Assembly: GCA_030435675.1 (NCBI GenBank)
Contig: CM059625.1
Coordinates: 15,500,001-15,564,000, forward strand
Length of the DNA: 64,000 nt
From: Steinernema hermaphroditum
Lineage: Eukaryota; Nematoda; Chromadorea; Rhabditida; Steinernematidae
Direction: 5' to 3'
The position numbers and the translations under genes were made by a program. Each line of letters begins with the position of its first letter. Position 1 is the first letter of the stretch. This document shows positions 48,378-60,000 of the stretch, piece by piece. Below the pieces are notes generated by a model that worked only from the letters and a program-made list of their open reading frames with translations, was not told where the DNA came from and searched no databases.

Positions 48378-50162
48378 TCACGGAGAGAGTTGATTATCCG
48401 TTGAGAACAGTGCATGCTGTTCACCGCCACAAGCGAGATGTTTGTGTTTGACGCCGTGGAAAACGCCGCGCGAGACTTAAATAGTCCCGTTACTGCCGGC
48501 GGATACCGGTTGCACGGCAAGCGCCGGTTACGCCTTCGCCAAATCCGAAGATAAGGCGTCCGGCTGGTTGCCGGCCGGCAATCGCTCGGCTTAGCGCCGC
48601 CTCGATGCGTTCGAACAAGTGCGCGAATGGCGTTTTCGCTCTCGTACGCCGGACGACAAGCAGATTTAGCTGTTTCATACCGTTGCCGAGCGGATGTCCA
48701 TGGTGGCTTGATCGATGGTTAACGATATGACATTCACAATTTTCACCGTACGCTCATTCTTTGCAAGGACACAAGAATGATCTTCTTCATAGTAGTATGC
48801 TTGAAGTCACTGAGGTGGAGGTATGAAAAGCAGCTTACTTTTGGAAATGCCCCTTTCTACGTAAGCAGCGATTGAGGAAGGTCGCATGACATTTTACAAA
48901 GTAAAATAAACTTTACTATAATGACGAGGTTAGAAGTTGATTGATTGAGCGGTAAAGGTGATGGGAATGCTCTGATATCAACATGCCACCAAGCGGTGTC
49001 TGGAGTAATCCATCCTAAAATGCTTGACAAATAGCTAGTGACAAAAAAGCGCTTAGCAAATTGTCATGAGCACTGGTTGGAAAAAGGTGAGAAACATTTA
49101 TCATCTCATCAAGGTGTAATAAAGATTTGGTGATGATCTATGGCGACTAGAAAGACGTTTTCTTGATTGGAAAGAAAATCTTCGAGAAGCAAAGATGGAT
49201 GAAAGTGGATTGATTCCTATGATGAAACGGAGGTCAACTTGTGAATATCAGTTAAGTGCTATATGTGCTAAGTGCTATATAAGAAAACCTGCGTGGGTCG
49301 ATTGTTTCCAGCTCTAATGACGTGAGGTCCATTTGCAAGAAGGCAAAACCTGCCGGTCTGCAAAATTTAAATGACGTAAAACATGGCGAAAATTCTATCA
49401 ATTAAACTTTAACGACTTCCTCTGCTTACTTGACCCTCAAACCATACGTATTTCGCCCACAAAAAGCGGCCAAATGACGCATCCGATTTTACATGCCGAA
49501 TGAATCGTTTCATCTCCAGGTGCTAATGCCCGATCTCTCATATTCCGTCCACGCCGTCAACACCCACTGCGATCGGCGGAAGTGCGACGAGCGTGATGAC
49601 AAGCGATTGAAAAGACAAAAGTCGATTCAGCCGAGGGTCATGTGCGGCCCTCCTTTCAATTTCGCGGACCAGTCACTCCTCCCCCGTTTTGATCGGACGC
49701 CCCAGGCCGGCGTGCTTATCACAATTCAGCGCCTGATCGCGGCCCTCCTCCTCTCGTCGCCACCGCACAGTAAATCTTCATTGCGGTTAATTTGTCTTTC
49801 GGCCGGCTTCCTTGTGTACGCATTTGTTCGGCTTTATTGAAACGTTCAGTAAGCGGCGTTCCGGAGTGGTGAGCGGAGTTGTCGCTAACCGATTGCTCAC
49901 GCAAAAACAATTTTTCAACCTGTCGCCGGTGGTGAAGAAGCGGCCGCCGCAACGGGCATTTTCGTCAGTTCGGGCCGCGATCGTCGTCGTCTCCTCCTCC
50001 CCCTCCCTCTTCGCCCCATCTCATCCCTCCTAATCGACTGGTCGCCATTTTGAGTTTCGAAAAACGATCCGTTTATTGCCATTCGCTGATTGGCGTTTGG
50101 ATTTGCTTTCTTCCCGCCTCACCTGCGGCTTCCCCCACACATTCGGCTGCCCTCGGGCCACG
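48378..50162. other. Divergent intergenic region
   Basis: Lies between the ShK-repeat gene (-) and the channel gene (+). It includes GC-rich stretches at 48490-48670 and 49500-50150 with CCGGC-rich short inverted repeats. No gene supported. Confidence 0.5.
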
Positions 50163-53100
50163 ATGCTGCGGAATGTTATTTTATCCGTTGCTATGCTGCT
50201 GGCGTTAAGTGGAGTGGCCTTTGGCCGAAGAACGAACGGTTCCGGTCAGTGCAGGGTGGAACAGGTTGAGATTTATGCTTTTTTTGCAGACGGAAATCCA
50301 AATGTACACATATCCTTTGTGCCAACCATTGTTCATAGCATCGAGCCTTCGACGAAAGTGAGTCCCTTACAGTATTATTTTACTACACATTAAAAAAACA
50401 TCACATTACCTTATTAATGAATGCAAAGGGGATTGAAAAACGCTGTCACTTTTGGCTAAAGCCTACTTTTTTCAAACCACAGCTGAATGTATGTAAGGTC
50501 CTGTCAGGAATAGCATTGAAGTTCTCAGCATAAAAGTGGCATTTTTTACCAAGCTAAGATTCCTTCCCATCCAACAGCAGCCTTCTCGGTCGAGGAAATG
50601 TTAGTCTTTCCGCGATTTGCTGACAAGCAGGAACAACATGTCGCATATATGCTGTCATATCATGTTGGCTGACGCTCACACCTCGATACAAAGAACATCC
50701 CCGGCCACATCACGCGACACATCATTCCTACAAGAATTTTACCTTGAATTCCACTTGCATCGACCACCTGTGAAAGCAATTTTTCGCTCAAAGATCGCTT
50801 CTTCAGTTCCTGCTCTCGTATCGAAGGTGGTCGTAAACGGGCCTTATTGCCTACTCATTTGTTTTTGCAAATTAGATGCGAAACACCACTCGAATACGGT
50901 AGGACGATTACACAACTTTGTTGATTTACGTCTCAGCGTCGAAAAGAGTACAAGTGAACTAGTAGACTATGCCCTAAGCTTTTGTTCGCGCCGCTTAATG
51001 CTGCCTATAAATTGTTCAACAAAAACTACAAATTGGCGATGATGGATGTGATGCCGAAATTTCAGTCCCTTCAACTAACCGCCGACGTCGTGTTCGTACA
51101 TTTGGCCGCAAAAAAGAACTTCGATCCCGTGTCTAGTATTGCATTCCGTAATGCGCTTCTCAACGAGAACGACGCACTTAACAGCGCAGCTACCTCATTC
51201 GATGGAACCACCCGTGTCGAAAAAAGGTAAACCGATCAGCGCGATTAAAGGCGCAAGGAAAACTCTAAATTCAGTTATAAAGCGGATATTTACTGCGATA
51301 TTCGCTATTCCCTTTATCCCTTCGAGCGGCCGCTGTGTTCTCTTCAAATTACAACAGGTTCGTTCGTGTTTTTATTGCTCTCCTGAAATGCGATTCCGGT
51401 TTTAGTTAACGTAACGGCAAGTGAACTGAAACTCGGATGGATGGCCGACCAGCCGAACAGGGCCAACGTGGAGATTAAGGAAATCGGAGACTACGTTGTT
51501 GAGAGGGTGGACAAGGACTACTGCCTCTTGCAGAGGGCTGTCGCGAACACGAGGACAAGCACGGTTTTTGGTAAGTATAACAGAAGATGCGAAATAAATG
51601 GACGGGCCAAATGAACGAGGTAAATACCAACACATCCCTAAAATGACGGTTCAAATCGCAAACGCTTAAATCATTTAGAAGCAAGAGGGCGGCGGAAAAA
51701 AAAAACTTTAAAAGAGCACAAATAGCGTTAACGTTTTCCGAGATTATTTTCATCGGAATTGGAAGAACCTTTTGCTTTTGTTTTGCTATGAAAAGAATGT
51801 ACACAAAGTTTCACGATGTAATGAAAAATTGTTTAAAATTCTAATGATTTCAGTTAAAAAAAACTAGTACGCAGTAGTAGTGAACATGGAGAAAAAATAA
51901 TGACGAGAGTGGGATTCGAACCCACGCCACAATGTGACTGGTGCCTAAAACCAGCGCCTTAGACCACTCGGCCATCTCGCCGCTTATTTTGTCTTCCGCA
52001 AAACCTATATAGGCAGGGTTTAAAAAATCCATAAAGAGCATGCATGATTTAAACAAATCCAAGAACTCATTTAATCATTTGGAAGCAAGGGGGCGGCGGA
52101 AGCCGCAAAAAGGCTTTAAAATGTTTAACGTTTAAAAGCACAAAGAGCTCTAAATGGAACGTTTTCCGAGATTATTTTCATCAAAATTTGGAGCACCGTT
52201 TTGTCATGAAAAGAATGTACACAAATGTTCATGACGTAATGAAAAATTTATAAAAATTCTAATGGTTTCAGTTAGAAAAGGTCGTACGCAGTATTAGTAA
52301 GCATGCACAAAAAGTTATGACGAGAGTGGGATTCGAACCCACGCCACATTGTGACTGGTGCCTAAAACCAGCGCCTTAGACCACTCGGCCATCTCGCCAT
52401 TTACTTCATCTTCCACAAAACCTATATAGGCACGGTTTAAAAAATCCATAAAAGAGCGTGCATGATCTACAAAATGCCAAGAACGCGAAATGAGTGCATG
52501 GCGCCGCAATAGTCATGAGTGAGCTCTAAATGCCAAACGGTATAGTTAAGACTTTGCGCCCTACAGCTTTGTTTCCTAGATTTTTTGTTGGACTTTCCAA
52601 AACTTGAGGTCTCAAGGAAGGACTTGTAATTTAGTGAGGATGGATATTCTGGCAATTCTTAAGAAGACACTGCAACAACGGTTGACTTATTCCCTCCTGA
52701 TGAACAGCACTCATAAATTGCTTTTTAGTTCATTGTTCTCTGATTTCGGACCTGCAACCTGTGTACGTGCTGATCAAGGCTTTACTTGCAGAATATTGTT
52801 TTCGCTTCCAAATTGCGGATGTTTACACTTTTCAGCTAAGTTCCCATGTCTGAGTTGGAGAATTCAACTCTTCCGACCTCTCTGCGTCGCGCTCATTTCA
52901 CAATTCATTCCGTCAATCGTTCTGGTGGCACTCACATGGACGGTGCACTACATTGACCGCGAACGGCCGACGATGCGTCTGCTCGTCTGCTCTTTTGCAG
53001 CCTGCGGCATCATTTACGTTGTAAGTGCAAGGCGAACTGAGGGCAGGTAGCATGCAAATGCCGCCACCATCGCACTTTCTTAATTGCTCTCGTAAATTTC

Positions 53101-53948
53101 TTAGATCGAAGTGGCAAATCGGCGACGACCGCCAGCTGCCACGATCACCGCCACGGACGTGTGGGCCGTGATATGTCTCGCCTTCGTCGGTATCTCGTTC
53201 CTTGAGGTGAAACTAAGTGTTTCTGCGTTACCGAGTCGTATCCATTCAGGTAGTCCTTTGTCATATCATGACAAAAGAGTCAAGGAAACAACGCGATTTG
53301 GCGCAGAACGGCATGGTTCGGGTGGCCAGCCGGCAGCGCCGTGAAAGGCGGCTTGTTCAACACAACAATTTGTCGAAGAGTCTCTCAAGAACTCATCTCA
53401 ACGGCAAATCGTTCGATCAAAGCAAAAATGTGCGTTTTTTACAAAAGGGTTTAAAGTTCGATGATGTGGGAGGAACGATCGTAAAAAAAGTGGGAAACGC
53501 CGGCCGCTCTGGTCTAAGATCAAAATAATATAGGACGCTGTGGGCGCCATTAATCAGTCTGCAAGCAAACAGAGAACAAATCGACTTTGCACAAAAAGTG
53601 GCGGATTTCGCAAGTGAAGGCGGATGAAGGTTTCTCTCGTCTTCTATGTCTACTTATTGTTTTTAATTTAACTTCAAGCCTCTATCGCGGGTGCTTTCAA
53701 ACAAGCGACAGCTTTGAGAACTCAATAAGTAAGGGAGCGCTTTCATTATGACATCCATTCAGGCTAAGGAACCACCCAAGTTAGAGCCAGTCTCAAACTA
53801 CGACATACTGGTCGAACGCCATTTCATCGGAAAATCCGACTTCTGGTCAGTAATGGCCGTCCGCGCCGATCTCGCAGCCCGAATCCTCAACCCTCTCTGT
53901 TTCACAATAACCGTTGTCTTATATTTTGTTTTCTACACAGTTGTATGA
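50163..53948 (+). CDS. Orphan Cys-loop ligand-gated ion channel subunit
   Basis: Nine exons (50163-50244, 50290-50357, 50979-51226, 51275-51357, 51406-51570, 52836-53020, 53105-53206, 53250-53480, 53763-53948) give about 449 aa. A signal peptide (MLRNVILSVAMLLALSGVAFG) is followed by the extracellular domain with a canonical Cys-loop, C140 and C154 separated by 13 residues (CDIRYSLYPFERPLC). M1 is RPLCVALISQFIPSIVLVALTW. The M2 position reads MRLLVCSFAACGIIYVIEVA, and M3 starts with the typical ATDVWAVICLAFVGISFLE. A basic loop and M4 (LNPLCFTITVVLYFVFYTVV) complete it. No vicinal cysteines mark an acetylcholine-type alpha subunit, and no PAR motif of anion channels precedes M2, so ligand and ion are unknown. 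The donor of exon 8 is ambiguous (53480 or 53429). Two antisense tRNA genes sit in intron 5. Confidence 0.8.
51901..51981 (-). tRNA. tRNA-Leu(UAG), copy 1
   Basis: Read on the minus strand: acceptor stem GGCGAGA pairs with TCTCGTC (one G-U), discriminator A, D-arm TGGCCGAGTGGTCTAAGGC, anticodon stem CTGGT/ACCAG with loop TTTAGGC (anticodon TAG), a long variable arm as in leucine tRNAs, and T-arm with GGTTCGAATCC. The gene is 81 bases and has no intron. Confidence 0.95.
52318..52398 (-). tRNA. tRNA-Leu(UAG), copy 2
   Basis: An 81-base gene essentially identical to copy 1, with all arms intact, 417 bases away in the second copy of the tandem duplication. One base differs in the variable arm region (CACATT versus CACAAT context). 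Confidence 0.95.
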
Positions 53949-54054
53949 AAACGATCTATAATTTTATACATACACTTATCACAACAAACAATACTCTGTA
54001 TACTAACGAGATGACATTATAATAACAAACGATCACATAGCTCATTGCCTAACT

Positions 54055-57000
54055 TCAGTTCGGTCCGTTGACCCAGACGTTGCAGTGTTGCTCAGGAGTG
54101 TACTTGCTGCCGGCGGGACAGTTGAAAGCCGATTGGAACGCCGGGAAGTTCTGAATGGTACCGAAGACGCGTTCGCGTGACGGGCTGTGCACGTCGGTGA
54201 GGATCTGCCTGTAGATGGCGTCCTCATCCGGCGGATTCTGACACCAGACTTGAGCGAAAGCTAGGAAGAAGAGTTGGTCGTGGTCGAATTCGCGAAGAAC
54301 GAGGTCATCGAGGAGCGGATCGGGGCCGTTCAAGTTCGAGTGGAGACGGTATGCGCGGTACGCGCTGTGGATACCTGAAAAGTTCGCCAGATAAGGGTAT
54401 TTTCTACGGGAGTCAAAGATACGTACCTCCGTTATCAGCGATGTTCTCGCCCTGAGTGTTCTGGCCGTTCAGATGCACCGTTCCATTAGGTCCATTTTTG
54501 TTGACGAATGAGAAGTTGCCGTATTCGTTGATGACACAGTCGGCCATCTTCTGGAACGCGGCCTTGGACGAGGCATCCATCCAGTCATTGGCCAGCCCTT
54601 TTCCGTCGTACTGAACGCCTTCGTCGTCGAAACCGTGGGTCAACTCGTGGCCGGAGATGACTCCCAGAGCTCCGAAGTTGATGGATGCTGGCCAGTCGAC
54701 ATTGTAGTAGGGTTCGACGAGGATTCCTGCGGGGAACGTGATCGAGTTGAGTTCAGGCTAAAAATTTTCTTCGTAAACATTCAATATTTAATAAGTTGTG
54801 TAACCTGGTACCAAGCGTTCACAGTGCCCGGGGCTCCGAGGAAGTCAGTGTGGTCAACCGAGGCGGCCGTCAGCTGGTTGAACTGAAGGTATTGGTTGAA
54901 CTTGGTCACTTTGTCGTTCAAAGTAAAATAGTCGTCATTCTCCGTAATTTGCAAGTTCTTGTAGTAAGCGTTGAGCAGAGTAAGATCTTCGACTTGTTTG
55001 GGGTAAGCGATGTTGATTGTGAGATCCTGCACCTTCTGACGCGCTCCCTGCTTCGACTTGTCGGACAACCAGGTAAGCTGATCGAGCATGCCCTGCATCG
55101 AGCCCAGAATACCACCGATGGTATCTCGCACGTGACTAAAAGCAACACGATGAGCGCTTTATATATTCCTAATTTGTATTTTTCTTACCTTCTAATGTTT
55201 GTAAGGACGTTAACATCAGTGACGACAGCGTCATAGTAGACACGAGCGTTAGCGTACTGCATAACATTCAAGGTTTCTTTGGCGCAGTTGAATTCAGGGG
55301 TACTCTCGTCGACCTTCTCGTCTTCAAACGGAATCTTCGGAGGCCTCTTTTCACCGAGACGAGGAACGCGATCGTGATACAGTTCGGGCATTTCATAGCT
55401 CTTCGTAGTGGGAATGAAGCCGAAGTAGTTCATGATAAGGCGGAAGAAGAGGTAGTTCGCAATGCGCTCCATGTTGGCGTTGTCTTTTGCGTACTCTGTA
55501 CAGAACTGACCGATCTTCTGTGTTTCAAGGATCCAGAACGTGTAGCCGTCGTTGATGACCTTCTTCGAGATAGCAGGATAGTCGGCCAGCAGGGTCGTCA
55601 GATAGACGTTGAAGTCGATGCAGTCGATGTTCTGGGCGTAAGGGGCGCCTGTGCTGTCCTTGCAAGTGAGAACTCCGCTGCTAGTGACCGTGCATAGAGC
55701 GAGTCCCGAGCGACGGAAAGTGCGTCGGGTAGTTTCGTCAGTGCTGTATTTCTGGGCGAGAAGATACTCGAACTCAAGCAGATCGTCGACGTTCTCTGCG
55801 ATAGTGGCGTTGTTGATTTTGTATCCGTTGAGCTCGGCGAAGTTGTAGATGAGTTTCGACGAGTCTTTCGAGTATTTGATTTTCGTGTGCTGCCAGGTGA
55901 CGTTGTCCGCATAGAAGGTCTTGTCGTTTCCGAGAGTATTCTGGTCGATCTGCAGCTGGTACGCTTCGTTGGAAGTGTCGGTGTCAGGGTTAGTATCGAC
56001 AACGACGGAGATCAGAGTGTTCAGAGCATCGTCGGCACTGAGATGAGCCAGCACCTTCGAGAATGTCGCCTTATCAAAGGTAGGAGCAGTCTTCTGAGTT
56101 TCACCGGCATAGGTGAACGCCCAACCAGTCAAGTCCTTCAGCTCCTGAACCTTCTTGTTGATGTAGGTACCCTTCTTGTTGTACGCTTTCTTATTCGCAT
56201 TGTAGTCCACGCATTTGGCGTAGTAGTTGCTGACCTTCGTAAGGGCGTCATCCTCCTTCTAAACAGTTTACTTTAAGTGAAAAACTACTAGGTAGCTCCA
56301 CCATACCCATCCCGTTTGGTTGTATGCGGCAAACTGATTCATCATGATCACGTAGTTGTTGTCGCGAGCGAAGTTGAAACTGAGCTTCTTGTCCTTGGGG
56401 TAGTTTGCGCAAGCGTATTGGTAGAAATTGTTGCACGGGTCGAAGCTAGTGTTCATCGAAGTCTTGATGAAATTGGCCGCTTCGCTGTAGGCCTTATACT
56501 TTGGATTGTCAGCCTTGATGGTCTCAGCTGTCTTGAGGTTGGCACGACTGGCCGACGCTCCAGCTCCTGAAACTTAGCTCATAGAATAGTCTTTACAATT
56601 CTGGACCAACCAGTGGTAGCGTTTGAGATCCATACATTGCAGTGGTCAATTGGGGCATAAGTCGAGTTCTTCTTGCAGTTAAAGGCGGCTTGGAATGCGG
56701 GCAAGTTTTGTAAAGGACCCAAAATGCGGTACTTAGACGGGCTGTGAGGGTCAGTCAGAATAGACAGGAACTGTCTCTTTAGGGGTCTGGGTTGCTCGCA
56801 CCAGACCTGAGCGTAGCTCAAGAAGAAGATCTGGTCGTTGGTGAACTGGCTTGGGAGAGCTCCAGGAAGTCGTTTGCTGGGGCCGTTGATGTTCTGGAAG
56901 TCGCGGTAGGCGCGGTAGGCAGCGTGAATTCCACCGTTATCGGCGATGTTCTCTCCTTGCGTCTGCTTTCCAATCAAACATTGAGGATGGTAGTTAGTGC

Positions 57001-60000
57001 CGGCAAGAGGACAGAAATTGCTGTACTGGTCAACGACGCACTGAGCCATCTTCACAAAGCTGGCGTTCGATTTCGGATCCATCCAGGTGCTAAGCACGCC
57101 AGTTCCATCCCATTGTACTCCTTCGTCGTCGAATCCATGAGTCAGTTCGTGACCGCAAACAAGGCCCATGGCTCCAAAGACTGCCGGAGCTGGCCAGTCA
57201 GGATCGAAGAACGGCTCCTGGAGGATACCTGATGGGAAGGTGATCGAATTGACGGAAGGCTGCAAATGCGCAAATAGTATTCACATAAAATAAGCATTTT
57301 CTCACATTGTACCAGGCATTAACAACAGAAGCGGCGCCACCGAAGTCGCGGCGGTCGATGTCTGTGGCGGCAAGCTGCTTGAACTGCAGGCGGTTGTTGA
57401 AGGAGGCGACGTCAGTTCTCATTTTAACAAAGTCGGTCGTGTCAGCGAACTTCAGGTCGTTGTAGAACTCGTCCAATAGAGTGTTGTTCAGAATGAAGTC
57501 CGGAAAACCGATGTTCTTGACGATATTGTCGATCTTGCTGTAAGCTCCGTTCTTGGTGGCCGTGCTCATCCAGTCAAGCTGGTCGATCATGCTGCGGAAT
57601 GAGACGAGAATGTTGTCGATGACACGTTCCACTCCGTTTTTGGTCACTTGGAAGCTGTCACCCGGATACATGAAATCAACAAACAGACGACCATGGGCGT
57701 AACCGATATCGTTCATCAAAATGCTCGAGCAGTATCGCCCGAAATCTTCTTCGGCTGTAGTGGCGTCTACCTCTACACGACTGCGAGGAACAAAACCATG
57801 TGTCTTCTTGCTGGGAATGCCGAACTTTTCGTTAAGAGCTTGCTCCATCCTTTCTTCTAAGCTCAAAGCTGTCGGGGTGTAGTCTTGCTGAGTGAGGGCT
57901 GCACGATAGTAGAGGTAGTTGGCAACGATATTCGCATCAAAAGAACCAGTGGTGATGGCTGTTTGAAGTTTCGTTAGTTGATCGGGTTCATTGATGCCGA
58001 AGACGAATGCGTCCCAGTCGGCCTTCTTCCAATTTACACCAGAGCCGGTGAAAGCAAGGTTGAAGTAGGCTTGCCAGTCGATAAACGACCATTTGGCTTG
58101 AGCTTGAGCGATGGTGAACAAATTGTACATGCGGCCTTGGTCACGACGAATGTCGTCGTCGGTGCTGAAGTTCAAGGCGAGCGTTTGCTCAAAGTCGACA
58201 AGCTCTTCAGCGAGCTTCTCGACGTCCTCGCTTTTGGTGTTGTATACGCTGGGCCCAACAACGTACTCCAGGATTGCAGCGGTCCTCTTGATGAATGCGT
58301 CACTAAGACTGGCAAACGGACCGTCTTTGTATTCTACTGTTGGCGACTGAAGGCTAGGCTGATCGATGTACACCATGTAAGCATGCTTGCTGTGCGGATT
58401 ACGCCAGTTTGTGTCGATGTTAAAGCTGATCAGAGTGTTGGCGGTAGAGGATAGATAGCCCAAAGCCTTGCCGAGAGTAGAGCTATCAACAACGGCCTTC
58501 TTGCCGTCGACCAAAGGGAAAATGAGACCGGACGCCTTGCGCATGCCTTCCATTGTGGTCTTCACAGGCACTCCACTCTCGATAGTTTTGTTAATTCCGT
58601 CGTGTGACCAGTTTATGCACGCCGTGTAATACTGCTTGGCCTTTGTCATAGTACTGATACCCTGAAAACTTAGCGTTCTTTTAATATTTTTCGTGGTAAA
58701 CTTACTGAATAGTCCTTCATATCTCCATTCAGGATGCTGGCGACACTATCAAGGTTGTTATACTGCATTTGGGTAAAGCCACTTTGCGTGTTGTTGTAAT
58801 TTCCGCAAGCGTATGTCCAGAAATCCTCGCATGGGTCGACGGTATTGTCGATGGAAGACATGTAGTATTCGGTAATATTCATGTAAGCCTTGCTACGGGA
58901 CTTCGGCAGCGTAGCGATGTTGGTGCTGCTGGCATCGACGGCCTTGCCTACATTGTTACATTTAGGCACCAAACAAACGCGACAAGCTTACGTGGCTTAA
59001 TTTCCGAAACCCAAACATCACAGTGCTTATCCTTTTCAGGAGCGTAACGGCTGTTCGTTGGGCAGTTGAAGGCGTTCTTGAAAGCCGGGAAGTTCTGCAG
59101 AGTTCCGAAAACGCGCTGCTCTGACGGGCTGTGGGGATCGACGAGAATTTGCTTGAGGAGCGCTTCTTGAGTAGGAGGGAACTGACACCAAACTTGGGCG
59201 AAAGCCATGAAGAAAAGCTGATCTTGAGTGAAGATGCCGTAGAGGGTATCGGGAAGCGCCGGGTCTTCTCCATACAGGTTGACGTAGTTCTTGTAGGCAC
59301 GGTAAGCGGAGTGTATTCCACCGTTGTCGGCGATGTTTTCTCCTTGTGTTTGCGATCCATCGACGCCGGGCTTCTTATTTCCGGCAAGCGGGTAGAATCC
59401 GTTGTACTCGTTGACGACGCACTGAGCCATTTCCACGAAGCTGGCATTGGATGGCGCGTCCATCCACGTGGTTAGCACACCAGTACCATCCCACTGAACT
59501 CCTTCGTCGTCGAATCCGTGCGTCAGTTCGTGACCGGCGATGACTCCCATGGCTCCGAAGTTGACGGAAGCGGGCCAGTTGTAGTCATAGAACGGCTGCT
59601 GAAGGATGGCGGCAGGGAATGTGATGGAGTTACGTTCAGGCTGAAAGAGAAAGATGAATAAGGAAAGAGCAAAAGAGTGGAGCGCACCTGATACCATGCG
59701 TTGGTAGTGCCTGGCGCGCTGTTGAAATCATAACGGTTGTTGGGACCGGCAACAAGTTGACCGAAGTTGACCTTGAAGTTGAAGCGGTTGATGCTGTCCA
59801 TGATGGTGAAATAGTCAGACTCATCGGTGGCGAAATCGAGATCAGCGTAGTAGTCCGTGAGATTCTTGTTAACAGTAATGAAGTCGGGATAGCCGATGTT
59901 CTTGATCAAGTTGTCGATCTTGCTGTAGGCTCCCTTCTTTGTGTAATGAGTCATCCACGACAACTGGTCAATCATGGTCTGCATTCCGGTCAGAATGCTC

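Larger units (their letters stand above)
51671..52493. repeat. Tandem duplication of about 410 bp carrying a tRNA gene
   Basis: Copy 1 (51671-52074) and copy 2 (52075 to about 52493) share GAAGCAAG.GGGCGGCGG, CGTTTTCCGAGATTATTTTCATC, AAAAGAATGTACACAAA, the whole tRNA, and ACCTATATAGGCA.GGTTTAAAAAATCCATAAA. Flanks have diverged by small indels and substitutions, while the tRNA parts differ at very few positions. Confidence 0.85.

Noticed and set aside
48490..48678. 62-codon minus frame with GC-rich inverted repeats
   Set aside because: Looks like stop-poor promoter-side sequence; no family resemblance and no room for a promoter-exon structure.
57978..58454. 158-codon plus-strand frame
   Set aside because: Shadow of neprilysin module 2 on the opposite strand.
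58948..58991. Stop codon after the first neprilysin module read without splicing
   Set aside because: Unspliced translation ends shortly after the CDVW motif, which might suggest separate genes. But the segment is a 44-nt GTAAGC...TGTAG intron, the modal size here, and its removal continues the frame into module 2.
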